A DNA stretch of 64,000 bases from Paraburkholderia silvatlantica (GTDB lineage: Bacteria; Pseudomonadota; Gammaproteobacteria; Burkholderiales; Burkholderiaceae). Location of the stretch: assembly GCF_003096715.1 (NCBI RefSeq), contig NZ_QEOL01000022.1, positions 102,758 to 166,757 on the forward strand. The letters run 5' to 3'. Every line of letters starts with the position of its first letter. Positions within the stretch are counted from its first letter, which is position 1. Below the pieces are notes generated by a model, which was not told the DNA's origin, did not search any database, and saw nothing but the letters and a program-made list of their open reading frames with translations. Positions 43,228 through 51,522 of this stretch are shown one piece after another. The position numbers and the translations under genes are program-made.

Positions 43228-44175
43228 TCAGTAAAGGACGTTCTTTGCCGTGGGCGAATCGAGGTTTTGCTTGTCGACCATTACGACGCCCGTATCGATA
43301 TCCTTCGCGACACTCTTGTGTTCGATGACGTTGACGACCGTCTGAATTCCCTTGTATCCCATCTGCCAGGAACCCTGAACGGCGATCCCCTGGATCGTCC
43401 CGTCGCGCACGAAGTTTTGCAGATCCTGATTGCCGTCAAATCCGATTGCCACCACTTTGCCCGCCTTTCCACTCTGTTTGAGCGCGCGTCCCACCCCGAC
43501 TGCGGTCGGCTCGTTTGCGCCGAAAATCCCCTTCAGATCGGGGTTCGCGGAGAGTACATCGGTGGTCTGGTTCAGCGCCGTCGCCATCTGGGACTGCGAG
43601 TAGTACGGACCGACGATCTGCAGTCTGGAATGCGCCGCGAGATATTTCTTGAAGCCGCCGACACGCCCGATTTCCGATCCGGCACCGGGCACGTAGGACA
43701 TGAGCGCAATCTTTCCCGTCTGGCCGACGCGGTCGATCAGCGCCTGCGCGCAAAGCTCACCGGCCTTTTCGTTGTCGGTCGACAAGAACGACTGGTAGTA
43801 CTGCTTGCCGGCATCGGACAGTGCGGAGTCGATCAACACGACGGGAATGTGCGCCTCCCACGCTTTCTTGATGGCCGGCACGAGCGCATCGGGATCCGAC
43901 GGTGCGAGCACAATGCCCGCGACGTGCCGGTTGACTGCGTTTTCGACCATGTTCACTTCATCCGTAATATCGGATTCCGCGGCCGGCCCCTGGAAGGTCA
44001 TCGTGTAGCCCTTCGCTTCGCCGAGTGCGGCATTCGCGCCTTTCTGCACGTTTTGCCAGTAGTTCGAATTGACCGTCTTGACGATGACGGCGATCTCGCC
44101 GCCTGCCGCATACGCGCCCGTGCTGAACGCCGCGCACAACAACGCCGATGCCGCAAAAATCGAAAGCTTCCGCAT
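43228..44175 (-). CDS. Sugar ABC transporter periplasmic binding protein (RbsB-like)
   Basis: Periplasmic binding protein of 315 residues. The signal peptide (LSIFAASALLCAAFSTGAYA, cleavage AYA-AGG) is followed by IAVIVKTVNSNYWQNVQKGA, then IVLAPSDPDALVPAIKKAWE, VVLIDSALSD and GIFGANEPTAVGVGRALKQ, the cluster B (ribose-type) fold. The ATG at 44175 is fixed by the signal peptide; the frame is open 103 codons upstream through the permease gene. Substrate inferred to be a sugar acid because of the two dehydrogenases that follow. Confidence 0.94.
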   Translation of the reverse strand: MRKLSIFAASALLCAAFSTGAYAAGGEIAVIVKTVNSNYWQNVQKGANAALGEAKGYTMTFQGPAAESDITDEVNMVENAVNRHVAGIVLAPSDPDALVPAIKKAWEAHIPVVLIDSALSDAGKQYYQSFLSTDNEKAGELCAQALIDRVGQTGKIALMSYVPGAGSEIGRVGGFKKYLAAHSRLQIVGPYYSQSQMATALNQTTDVLSANPDLKGIFGANEPTAVGVGRALKQSGKAGKVVAIGFDGNQDLQNFVRDGTIQGIAVQGSWQMGYKGIQTVVNVIEHKSVAKDIDTGVVMVDKQNLDSPTAKNVLY

Positions 44176-44213
44176 GTCTCGCTCCTCTTTTTTCGTGGTT
44201 GAACTACGTTTGA

Positions 44214-45245
44214 CTAACGCTTCCTGCTGCGCAATTGATCGATCCAGACGGTACCGAGAATCACGACGCCGATAATGATCTGCTGGATGAAACTCGACAC
44301 CCCGTTCATGTTCAGGCCGTTGCGCAGCACGCCAATGACGAACGCGCCGATGGCGGTGCCGGAAATCGTGCCTACGCCGCCCATCAGCGACGTTCCGCCG
44401 ATCACGGCACTGGCGATCGCGTCGAGCTCGTACATGACGCCTTCGTTGGGCTGGCCGGTCACGAGACGCGACATCAGCACGCAACCCGTCACGCCGGCCA
44501 ACGCGCCGGAAAGCACATAGGTGAACATCGTCACGCCCCGAACGTCGACACCGGAGAGACGAGCCGCTTCAGGGTTGGAGCCGACCGCGTAGATATGCCG
44601 GCCGAGCGAAGTCTTCGACAGGAGGATGGCGCCTGCGATGAAGAACACGATCATGATGACGACGGGATAGGGAATGCCTGGAAACGTCGTGTCCGGAAAT
44701 CCATCCGCGCCGATATGGGAAACCCGGAACAACGCGCCGTTGCCGAGAACCCCAAACGCGTTGCCAAGGTCCGAGACCGGCCGGGCTCCGGTAATTTGCA
44801 GAGCGAGACCTCGGGCGACCAGCATCATGCCGAGCGTCGCAATGAACGGCGGCAATCCCATTCGCGTCACACAGATCCCGTTGACGTATCCGCACAGCGC
44901 ACCTACGAGCACTCCGCAAAGCATGGCGAGGGGCACCGCCATACCGGCCTTCGCGAGCAACGCGGCCGAAACACCCGCGAGCGCAAGCACCGAGCCGACC
45001 GAGAGGTCGATTCCGCCTGTGATGATGACGCACGTCGCGGCGACGCCGAGGTAGGCGATCGAGGTCACCTGCAGGCTGACGGTCATCATGTTGCCCACAG
45101 AAAAGAATGCCGAACTGGTGACCGAGAATGCAATCACAAGTGCAACCAGGCTGCCAAGAGCCGCGAATTTCTGAATGAGGTCGCGGCGCCGCTGCCGAGC
45201 CGAGCGATCCGGGGGCTGGCTACGATCCGATGTCATTTCAAGCAT
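44214..45245 (-). CDS. Sugar ABC transporter permease (RbsC-like)
   Basis: Membrane component of about 343 residues with eight to ten spans. RbsC-family marks are CVIITGGIDLSVGSVLALAG, NGICVTRMGLPPFIATLGMM, AVGSNPEAARLSGVDV and LMGGVGTISGTAIGAFVIGV. The ATG at 45245 overlaps the last codons of the ATPase gene (stop 45238-45240), so the two are coupled; a second ATG at 45236 is possible. Confidence 0.94.
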   Translation of the reverse strand: MLEMTSDRSQPPDRSARQRRRDLIQKFAALGSLVALVIAFSVTSSAFFSVGNMMTVSLQVTSIAYLGVAATCVIITGGIDLSVGSVLALAGVSAALLAKAGMAVPLAMLCGVLVGALCGYVNGICVTRMGLPPFIATLGMMLVARGLALQITGARPVSDLGNAFGVLGNGALFRVSHIGADGFPDTTFPGIPYPVVIMIVFFIAGAILLSKTSLGRHIYAVGSNPEAARLSGVDVRGVTMFTYVLSGALAGVTGCVLMSRLVTGQPNEGVMYELDAIASAVIGGTSLMGGVGTISGTAIGAFVIGVLRNGLNMNGVSSFIQQIIIGVVILGTVWIDQLRSRKR

Positions 45246-46788
45246 GTGAACGCCCCGAAGCGAAGTGCATGATCTCCTCCTGACTGGTTTGTTTCGTTTC
45301 AAGAACGGCCGCTATCCGGCCCTCATGAAAAACGGCGATCCGATCGGTCATTCCAAGCAACTCAGGCAACTCCGAACTGATCAGTACGACACCCACACCG
45401 TTCGCGGCGAGCCGGTCCATCAGCCCGTAAATGGCGAACTTCGCGCCTACGTCGATGCCGCGCGTGGGCTCGTCGAAGAACAGGATCTTCGACCCTCGGT
45501 AAAGCCATTTGCCGATCACGACCTTCTGCTGATTGCCGCCCGACAGGTTGCGAACGATCTGCGCAACCGAAGGCGTGCGAATGGCCAGGTCATGCACATA
45601 GCGACGCGCGACTGCGGCTTCTTCATCGAAGCGCAGGAAGCCCGTGCGAGACGAGATGCCCCCCACGTTCGAAAGGGTGATATTCGCGGCAACCGACATG
45701 CCGAGCGCGAGGCCCTCCTGTTTGCGGTCTTCCGACAGGTAAGCAATGCCATGCCGAATCGCTTCGCGCGGCGAGCGGATCGTTACGCGATTACCGAGCA
45801 ACTCGAGCGTCCCTTCATCCAGCCTGTCTGCACCAAAGACCGCTCTGGCGACCTCCGTGCGCCCCGCCCCCATGAGACCTGCGAAACCGAGGATTTCGCC
45901 TTTGCGCAACTCGAATGACACGGGGCCGAATACGCCATTGCGGCGCAGATCCCGCGCGCTGAGCAGCACATCTTCGGTGGGCATGGATTGCCGCGCAGGG
46001 TATGCGTCGTCAAGAGATCTCCCCACCATGCGCGCGACGATGTCATTCACCGTCAACGCTGCAAAATCGTCAGTCGATATATGCCGGCCATCGCGCAGGA
46101 TCGTCACGCGATCTACGATCTGTGCCATCTCGTCGAGGCGATGCGAGATGTAAAGGATCGCCACGCCAGCCGCGCGGAGTTCCTGAATGATTCGAAAGAG
46201 CTGGGCCGTTTCCGATTCGGTCAAGGAGGACGTCGGTTCGTCCATGATCAACACGTTCGAATCGAACGAAAGCGCCTTCGCAATTTCCACCATCTGCTGC
46301 TGTGCGATCGACAGCGTGCCCACCAGCGTCGTGGGAAGCACGTCCAGGCCGATGCGTTGCAGGCAGCGCACTGCGTCCGCATTGAGCTTGCGGGTATCGA
46401 CGAACGGTCCGCGCTTCGGCTCGCGTGCGAGGTAGAGATTCTCCGCCACGCTCAAATGTGGAACGAGGTTCAGTTCCTGGTGAATGATCGCAATGCCCGC
46501 GGCCTGCGCCTGGGACGTCGAACCGAAGCGGACCGATGCACCGCGAAAACGCATGGTGCCTTCGTCAGGCGGGTACTGGCCGCTGATGATTTTCATCAAT
46601 GTCGATTTGCCCGCTCCGTTCTCGCCGCAGACCGCGTGAACCTCCCCTTCCCGAAGGTCCAGACGAATGCCATCGAGGGCCACTACGCCGGGAAATCGCT
46701 TCACGACGCCTTCGAGGCGCAGGATCTCCCGTCCCGGTTCACTCCGATCGACAGCGGCAAGGCTTGATGGACTGCGCGGCACTGTCAT
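45238..46788 (-). CDS. Sugar ABC transporter ATPase (RbsA/MglA-like, two ATPase domains)
   Basis: A 516-residue tandem ATPase. Domain 1 has Walker A GENGAGKSTLMK, the signature LSIAQQQMVEIAKAL and Walker B VLIMDEPTSSL. Domain 2 has the degenerate Walker A GLMGAGRTEVARAVFG, signature LSGGNQQKVVIGKWL and Walker B ILFFDEPTRGIDVG, exactly the RbsA pattern. GGAGACGC precedes the ATG at 46788; the upstream in-frame ATG (46872) has no support. First gene of the sugar-acid operon, divergent from the FadR-type regulator. Confidence 0.95.
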   Translation of the reverse strand: MTVPRSPSSLAAVDRSEPGREILRLEGVVKRFPGVVALDGIRLDLREGEVHAVCGENGAGKSTLMKIISGQYPPDEGTMRFRGASVRFGSTSQAQAAGIAIIHQELNLVPHLSVAENLYLAREPKRGPFVDTRKLNADAVRCLQRIGLDVLPTTLVGTLSIAQQQMVEIAKALSFDSNVLIMDEPTSSLTESETAQLFRIIQELRAAGVAILYISHRLDEMAQIVDRVTILRDGRHISTDDFAALTVNDIVARMVGRSLDDAYPARQSMPTEDVLLSARDLRRNGVFGPVSFELRKGEILGFAGLMGAGRTEVARAVFGADRLDEGTLELLGNRVTIRSPREAIRHGIAYLSEDRKQEGLALGMSVAANITLSNVGGISSRTGFLRFDEEAAVARRYVHDLAIRTPSVAQIVRNLSGGNQQKVVIGKWLYRGSKILFFDEPTRGIDVGAKFAIYGLMDRLAANGVGVVLISSELPELLGMTDRIAVFHEGRIAAVLETKQTSQEEIMHFASGRSHA

Positions 46789-46900
46789 TGCGTCTCCATG
46801 TCCGACCAACCGTGCCTGCACGCGGTCAGTCCAATTTAGGTGAATTAAAGCCAAATTCCCTCTTTCGGTCAAGCCAATAGTGATTTACATATACTGATCT

Positions 46901-46911
46901 TACCAATGGTA
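46901..46911. promoter_or_regulatory. Candidate FadR-type operator
   Basis: TACCA-A-TGGTA is a perfect 11-bp palindrome placed midway between the divergent ABC operon (start 46788) and the regulator (start 47032). FadR-subfamily regulators typically bind palindromes of the TGGT-NxN-ACCA or TNGTNNNACNA kind, so this is a reasonable operator. Confidence 0.5.
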
Positions 46912-47031
46912 GAAACCCCTGGAGACTCCCAATAGGCACGGCAATCGCTTGCAAATCAATGATTGCGAGCCGCCGTGCTAGACTTTGACGCAGGCTGCAT
47001 GGTCCTCCGCGGCACCCCTTTCACCCAAACG

Positions 47032-47733
47032 ATGAAATCGACAGAACCCAAGCGGCTTTACCAATCCGTCGCCACTCAAATCCTCGCGTTGATCCGTCAG
47101 GGTGAATTTCCGCCAGGAGAGCGTTTGCCGCCCGAACGTGAACTCGCGCTGAAACTGGGCGTGTCACGGCCGTCGCTACGCGAGGCATTGATCGCGCTCG
47201 AGATCGGCGGCCAGGTCGAGATACGAATGGGATCGGGCGTCTATGTCTGCGAGGCGGGTGAGGACGCCGCAGGCACAGTGGGCGCGCTAGGCGACAGTCC
47301 ATCGGAATTGATGCAGGCACGAGCCGCCATCGAAGGCAGTGTGATCGTGCTTGCCACGGCACATATGACCGCAGCCATGCTGGACCGGTTACGCCGCACA
47401 GTCGAGCGGATGCGCCGACTCGCGGCAGCGGGCAAATCGCCAGTTGAGGCGGACCGGCAATTCCACATGTTGATCGCGGAAGCCGCGGGCAATTCGGTGC
47501 TCAGCCGCTATATGGGAGAGCTATTCGACAGCCGCCATGATCCGATCGCAGCCGCCATGCGAGGTCATGCGGAAAGTCCCCAAACCTGGACGGCGGCCGT
47601 GCAGGAACATGAGGCTGTGCTCAAGGCTTTGCAGGCCGGCGACCCTATCGCAGCACAAACAGCGATGCGCGCACATCTCATGGCTTCCGAAGAACGGTGG
47701 ATTAGCGGGGCGTTGAAACAGGGAATGGATTAG
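47032..47733 (+). CDS. GntR-family regulator, FadR subfamily
   Basis: A 233-residue GntR regulator. The N-terminal wing-helix reads LYQSVATQILALIRQGEFPP, ERLPPERELALKLGVSRPSL, REALIALEIGGQVEIRMGSG, and the C-terminal FCD domain has the metal-ligand pattern expected for FadR-type effector pockets (ARAAIEGSVIVLATAHM, DRQFHMLIAEAAGNSVL, HEAVLKALQAGD). FadR-type members often sense sugar acids, consistent with the divergent transporter and dehydrogenases. I used the ATG at 47032; the frame opens 23 codons earlier. Confidence 0.94.
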   Translation: MKSTEPKRLYQSVATQILALIRQGEFPPGERLPPERELALKLGVSRPSLREALIALEIGGQVEIRMGSGVYVCEAGEDAAGTVGALGDSPSELMQARAAIEGSVIVLATAHMTAAMLDRLRRTVERMRRLAAAGKSPVEADRQFHMLIAEAAGNSVLSRYMGELFDSRHDPIAAAMRGHAESPQTWTAAVQEHEAVLKALQAGDPIAAQTAMRAHLMASEERWISGALKQGMD

Positions 47734-47767
47734 TTGTTTGCATGGCGGTCGTGTACCCTCCACACAT

Positions 47768-48190
47768 CTATTGCTTCCCGGTCATTGCGCTCCAGGCTGC
47801 ATGGGAGTCCATGTAGTCTCTCCAATGCGTGATCTTTCTGTTTTCGATCTTGATGATTGAGCAGAACCGGTTGTTGTATTTCACGCCTGTGGCGAGGATG
47901 GTTCCATGAACCTCGTATTCGATGACACAGCCGGTTTTTGTCTCGTGGGTAATCAACTTGTCGGCAGATTGAAGCGCGATGTTGTCGACGTAGCCTTTGA
48001 ATGCAGCCATCAGGCCGGTTCGTCCTTTGATAACGCGGGGCCAGCCCAGGTCGTAGAGGACCTCGTAAACGACATCGTCCGCAACGATGTCGAAGAAGTG
48101 CTCCCCATCGACAAGGTCACCGAGCGCCCCTCGAACCAGATTGAAGTAAGGATCGGCAGCCTCGTAGGCAGCGTATTTCGATTTCGGCAT
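47768..48190 (-). CDS. NTF2-like (SnoaL-like) protein
   Basis: A 140-residue NTF2-fold protein: YFNLVRGALGDLVDGEHFFD, VYEVLYDLGWPRVIKGRTGL, then VIEYEVHGTILATGVKYNNR and IIKIENRKITHWRDYMDSHA. Such proteins occur widely as ketosteroid-isomerase-like enzymes or accessory proteins. GGGAG lies seven bases before the ATG at 48190. It converges with the FadR-type regulator gene, stops 34 bp apart; whether it belongs to either neighbouring set is unclear. Confidence 0.85.
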   Translation of the reverse strand: MPKSKYAAYEAADPYFNLVRGALGDLVDGEHFFDIVADDVVYEVLYDLGWPRVIKGRTGLMAAFKGYVDNIALQSADKLITHETKTGCVIEYEVHGTILATGVKYNNRFCSIIKIENRKITHWRDYMDSHAAWSAMTGKQ

Positions 48191-48285
48191 TCCAGACTCC
48201 CTGGTCCCTTTGGTATGTTGCCTGCAGAATGCAGCCTTGAATATCAATCCGAAGCCAGCCTCGCGAGCGAGGGTATAAAGGCGCT

Positions 48286-48555
48286 CTAGCGGAAGCTTTC
48301 GAGATTGCGCAATCTAATCGCGCTCGCGATGGCGTGCCGGCAACGCTTGAAGGCGGCGCTGAACGCTTCGTCCGAACTATCAAACGGCCCACCCTGGCCG
48401 CGAACTTCCGCCTCGGTCCGCGGAATGCCTCCAGAGTGCTCTGCGTACGTGATGGGCTCGACGATGTAATACTTTGCCTCGCCCTTCGAAGTAAGCCTGC
48501 TTTCGACTGCTGCCCTCATTTTCCAACCATTAAACGTGTCGAGGCGCGTTTCCAT
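48286..48555 (-). CDS. Small protein of unknown function at the edge of the gene-expression module
   Basis: An 89-residue soluble protein: FNGWKMRAAVESRLTSKG, an acidic/glycine middle and a C-terminal helix GPFDSSDEAFSAAFKRCRHA. Its layout (short beta strands then a helix rich in A, R and an aromatic) resembles loosely the YRG-type small proteins found at 50308 and 54397, but identity is low. No ribosome site stands out. Function unknown. Confidence 0.5.
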   Translation of the reverse strand: METRLDTFNGWKMRAAVESRLTSKGEAKYYIVEPITYAEHSGGIPRTEAEVRGQGGPFDSSDEAFSAAFKRCRHAIASAIRLRNLESFR

Positions 48556-49047
48556 AGGCCCTCCCAGCCAGAATTGGGAAGACCGTCGCGAGATCGAAAG
48601 TACGATTCCCTAACCGATTCCCTGACCCATGGTGCGCCGAATGCTGCGCGCGCACAAGGCAAATACGCGGGCGTAACAGGTGCACGGGATTGCCGTCTTC
48701 GGTTACAATAGAAAATCGATTCGCCCCGTACGTTGCACAACAAGATCTCCGTTGTGCTCCTTGCGAATCCTCCCCCAACTGATCGCCCGGTGAGCCCGGC
48801 GACAACCCTATTCGTTGGACGTGCACCTATCCGCCCGGACCGGAATAGCTGCCTCCTGCGTCTGACTCTTCCATTTATCTGCAGGACTCGCCGCCCGGAT
48901 GGGGCGAAGACCATGACGTCCCTGACGCGTGGCCGTTCATCGCCCGCGCACCTCTCACCATCGTGCGGTGAGTGACTGTCGACGCCCGTAGCTTGCCCTC
49001 GAAAAGCATCGCGCATCGATGGCAGGCGAATTAACCAGGACCCCTGA
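48556..49047. other. Upstream region of the accessory infA gene
   Basis: This 492-bp stretch has no supported gene. TACAAT at 48704-48709 could be a -10 without a good -35. A 7-bp inverted repeat, GCACAAC (48735-48741) and GTTGTGC (48751-48757), lies downstream of it, so a structured leader of up to 330 nt is possible for infA. Confidence 0.4.
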
Positions 49048-49314
49048 ATGGCAAAAGAAGAACTGCTGGAACTCGACGGTATCGTTGAAGAAGTGCTTCC
49101 GGACAGCCGCTACCGCGTCACGCTCGACAATGGCATCGTGGTCGGCGCGTACGCGTCCGGACGTATTCGCAAGAATCACATCCGCATCCTTGCCGGGGAC
49201 AGGGTCACGCTGGAACTCTCGATGTACGACCTCACGAAAGGACGCATCAATTTTCGGCACAAGGACGAACGCAGCGGCGGCGCAACGCAAAGGAGCGCGT
49301 TTCGCCGTCGTTGA
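49048..49314 (+). CDS. infA: Translation initiation factor IF-1, accessory copy
   Basis: An 88-residue S1/OB-fold protein: MAKEELLELDGIVEEVLPDS, RYRVTLDNGIVVGAYASGRI, RKNHIRILAGDRVTLELSMY, DLTKGRINFRHKDE. It binds the ribosomal A site during initiation. The core is full length, with a basic tail (RSGGATQRSAFRRR) that the usual 72-residue IF-1 lacks. Burkholderia-type genomes have a normal infA next to the alpha ribosomal-protein operon; this copy stands alone, so it is an extra one. GACCCCTGA-type sequence lies upstream, with no strong ribosome site. Confidence 0.95.
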   Translation: MAKEELLELDGIVEEVLPDSRYRVTLDNGIVVGAYASGRIRKNHIRILAGDRVTLELSMYDLTKGRINFRHKDERSGGATQRSAFRRR

Positions 49315-49634
49315 CCTGCCGGATGCGGACGCAGGCTGGGCCCGGTCACCACCGTACCTGGCGCACTGCTGTCATCGTCTGGCCGCACGCGCATCGCAAG
49401 CGGGATAGGAGTCGGGAAGTTTCGCTGTACAAAGGCATCAATGGGCGTAGTATGAAGTCACCGACGCCCCACGGCCGTTCCCGGCACATCCCCCAGCCGC
49501 CCTTCCGGCAGGATTCGGACCATTCGCTTTCTTCGCAGGCCGAATAATCGCAGCCACCCGTGTGGAGACTGAATTCAGTCGCTCGCACTCCGTCCACAAT
49601 CTGCCGCGTAGTGATGCGGCCGCAAAGGCAAGCC
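49315..49634. other. Intergenic region, nothing supported
   Basis: This 320-bp stretch between infA and the next small gene holds no recognisable gene or motif. Confidence 0.45.
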
Positions 49635-49925
49635 ATGACAACAGTGCTCCGTTTCTACCGTGGGCTCGAAATTTACCCGCTCGTCTATCCGCATCGCCCC
49701 ACTGCAGCAGGGGGCGGACATAACTACGGGGAAGGATTCGATGCGGCCGTCCGTATTCAGGAACCGGAAAGTTCAGAGGGGACGTCGCGCAGCCGCGTAT
49801 TCAGACTTGCCCAGAGGACACCCTTCCAGAACGCCGGCGACGCACGCCGCGCATCGGCCGCGTATGCAGTTCGCCTCATCGACACCTGTCCTGAGAACAT
49901 GAGCGTGCTCGATCTTCAGGCGTGA
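49635..49925 (+). CDS. Small YRG-type protein of unknown function
   Basis: A 96-residue soluble protein: MTTVLRFYRGLEIYPLVYPH, a glycine/histidine-rich linker, FDAAVRIQEPESSEG, SRVFRLAQRTPFQ and a C-terminal helix AAYAVRLIDTCPEN. The N-terminal FYRGxxIxPLVY and the strand-strand-helix order resemble the 74-residue protein at 54397 (HYRGYAVRPS), so it may be a divergent member of the same family. Start at ATG 49635 where the motif begins. Function unknown. Confidence 0.65.
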   Translation: MTTVLRFYRGLEIYPLVYPHRPTAAGGGHNYGEGFDAAVRIQEPESSEGTSRSRVFRLAQRTPFQNAGDARRASAAYAVRLIDTCPENMSVLDLQA

Positions 49926-50000
49926 ACCGCGGTCCGCTCCCCATCACGCCCAGCTGGCAAACGTTCGCGGTGAGGCATGCTGCAAGACAGGAAGATGAAA

Positions 50001-50240
50001 ATGGACAGAAATGAGCTGCTGGACCTGATTCGACGTAACGGTACAGGCATTATCGACCGGTTTCTTCCCTCGGGAGCGCGCGCCGAACTGGAAAGCGTCA
50101 TCTGTGACGGCCATCGTGAGGTCGATGCGGATGCGTGGCTGATGTTCATGTCGATCCGCGCCCTGCTGCGCAACGGCGGGATGCCGAGCTGCGAGTCGGA
50201 CTGTGAAGCCGGCCGTGTCATGGCCCTTCTGAACGCGTAA
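50001..50240 (+). CDS. Small acidic/helical protein of unknown function
   Basis: A 79-residue protein, MDRNELLDLIRRNGTGIIDR onward, ending in ALLRNGGMPSCESDCEAGRV and MALLNA. AGGAAG lies seven bases before the ATG at 50001; the ATG at 49995 touches the ribosome site and is less likely. Probably co-transcribed with the flanking small genes toward rpsU. Family not recognised. Confidence 0.65.
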   Translation: MDRNELLDLIRRNGTGIIDRFLPSGARAELESVICDGHREVDADAWLMFMSIRALLRNGGMPSCESDCEAGRVMALLNA

Positions 50241-50307
50241 CAAGGCCTGACGCCCCACCCGGTCCTCACCTGCAATCGCAGCCGCGCGGCAGTCACAAGA
50301 GAAAGCA

Positions 50308-50523
50308 ATGCACTTTAATTCAACGCGGTTCCTCATCGACCCCACTCCACGTCGGGCCGACGACGAGTATATGGCCCATGCCCGTATCAGTTGCAGCCGT
50401 GCTGACGGCAGCGAATACGACGTTCATCTGAGCGGCGATCTGAGGGGCTTCGACTTGCGCGACGACGCGATTGCCTACGCGAAGAACTGGGCACGGGAGT
50501 GGCTGGACGCGCGGTTTGGCTGA
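50308..50523 (+). CDS. Small protein of the WxRxWxDxR family, upstream of the S21 gene
   Basis: A 71-residue protein. An N-terminal strand RFLIDPTPRRADDEYMAHAR, a middle GSEYDVHLSGDL and a C-terminal helix AIAYAKNWAREWLDARFG. The last part matches the end of the protein at 54397 (HWGRDWIDTRG), so the two are paralogues. Only 30 bp separate its stop from the TTG start of the S21 gene, so the two are probably co-transcribed. Function unknown. Confidence 0.75.
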   Translation: MHFNSTRFLIDPTPRRADDEYMAHARISCSRADGSEYDVHLSGDLRGFDLRDDAIAYAKNWAREWLDARFG

Positions 50524-50553
50524 AGAAGCACGAACCCACAACCAGGAAAAAAA

Positions 50554-50766
50554 TTGACTACTGTAATCCCCAAGCTGAATGAGCCTCTGGAAGTCGCATT
50601 GCGCCGCTTCCGCCGATCGATTGAGAGCACCGGCCTGTTAAAGGAGCTGCGGGCCAGAATGGCCTACGAAACACCGACCGCGGAGCGCAAGAGAAAGAAG
50701 GCTGCGGCGGTGGCTCGACTGCGCAAACAGATCAAACGGTCATTGCCGCCCAGAAAACCGTACTGA
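50554..50766 (+). CDS. rpsU: Ribosomal protein bS21, accessory copy with TTG start
   Basis: A 70-residue protein with unmistakable S21 wording: EPLEVALRRFRRSIESTGLL, KELRARMAYETPTAERKRKK, AAAVARLRKQIKRS. S21 sits near the anti-Shine-Dalgarno end of 16S rRNA and influences which mRNAs start. The initiation codon is TTG (50554), with AGGA seven bases upstream; no ATG is present in the right place. Changes from the usual form (YETPTAERKR in place of FEKPT..., and a PPRKPY tail) mark it as a divergent extra copy. It is downstream of three small genes. Confidence 0.95.
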   Translation: MTTVIPKLNEPLEVALRRFRRSIESTGLLKELRARMAYETPTAERKRKKAAAVARLRKQIKRSLPPRKPY

Positions 50767-50856
50767 CCAGGCTGCCGGAATGCCCAGACATGACGGATGG
50801 ACAGACGCGCTAATGGACGGGTTCACCGTCCGCGATGGAAGCGCGGTTTGATGCAT

Positions 50857-51141
50857 TCAGAGAGCAGCCAGCAACCGGAGCTGATGTTCGGTTTCGGCCC
50901 CGTGAATCAGTGCATAGGCCCGCATGTCCATGCGCTCAAGGACCGAAACGGATTCCGAGCCCGAAAAGTCGTTCCACGCGTCGCCCACGATTGAGGTCGG
51001 CGCGCCGCGGGCCCTCGCAAACGCTCGCAGGAGAAGGCTTGCATCGCGGCGCAATACATGACGGTCGGCGTTCAGAACATACGGCGCACAGCCAGCGCGT
51101 AAAACGAGGTAGTACGGAATCGCGTCACGATCACTTTGCAT
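50857..51141 (-). CDS. Small protein of unknown function
   Basis: A 94-residue ORF, MQSDRDAIPYYLVLRAGCAP then YVLNADRHVLRRDASLLLRA, ending ALIHGAETEHQLRLLAAL. Composition is protein-like and the length of open frame is good on this strand, but no ribosome site is visible and no family is recognised. It is convergent with rpsU. Confidence 0.45.
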   Translation of the reverse strand: MQSDRDAIPYYLVLRAGCAPYVLNADRHVLRRDASLLLRAFARARGAPTSIVGDAWNDFSGSESVSVLERMDMRAYALIHGAETEHQLRLLAAL

Positions 51142-51522
51142 GGAGGCGGTACCGGTTCGGAAGGATGGGGACTTACAGTTTCGCGCGCCGTTGCAACTGA
51201 CCGCTACGTCTGGTCGAACGGGCGATAATGTCCCGAAGGATGCACTCGCCCGTGGTCATTTTTTGAGGCGACGACGGTCGACCCGCCTGTTAAAGCGAGC
51301 GCAACTCGCCACCTGAAACAGGCAGCGGATACCACACGCCAGCGGCCCTTTCACATGTCCGCGACTGAAGCTCCGCTTACCTTTCCGTGGATGATGTTCT
51401 TTCCCTGCCGCAAGGCGGCACGCCTTGCCGCGCCGAAGTCGGAGAGCGCGTGCGGTTGGTTCAGCCTGAAGTACGAAGACGTTTGCGCCAGATCCTGAGT
51501 TGATCGATGCAAGTGGCCTGTT
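51142..51522. other. Intergenic region, nothing supported
   Basis: This 381-bp stretch beyond the 3' end of the sigma factor gene has no recognisable gene, repeat or terminator. Confidence 0.45.

Noticed and set aside
48735..48757. 7-bp inverted repeat in the infA upstream region as a terminator
   Set aside because: No T run and no gene ending there; kept only as a possible leader hairpin.
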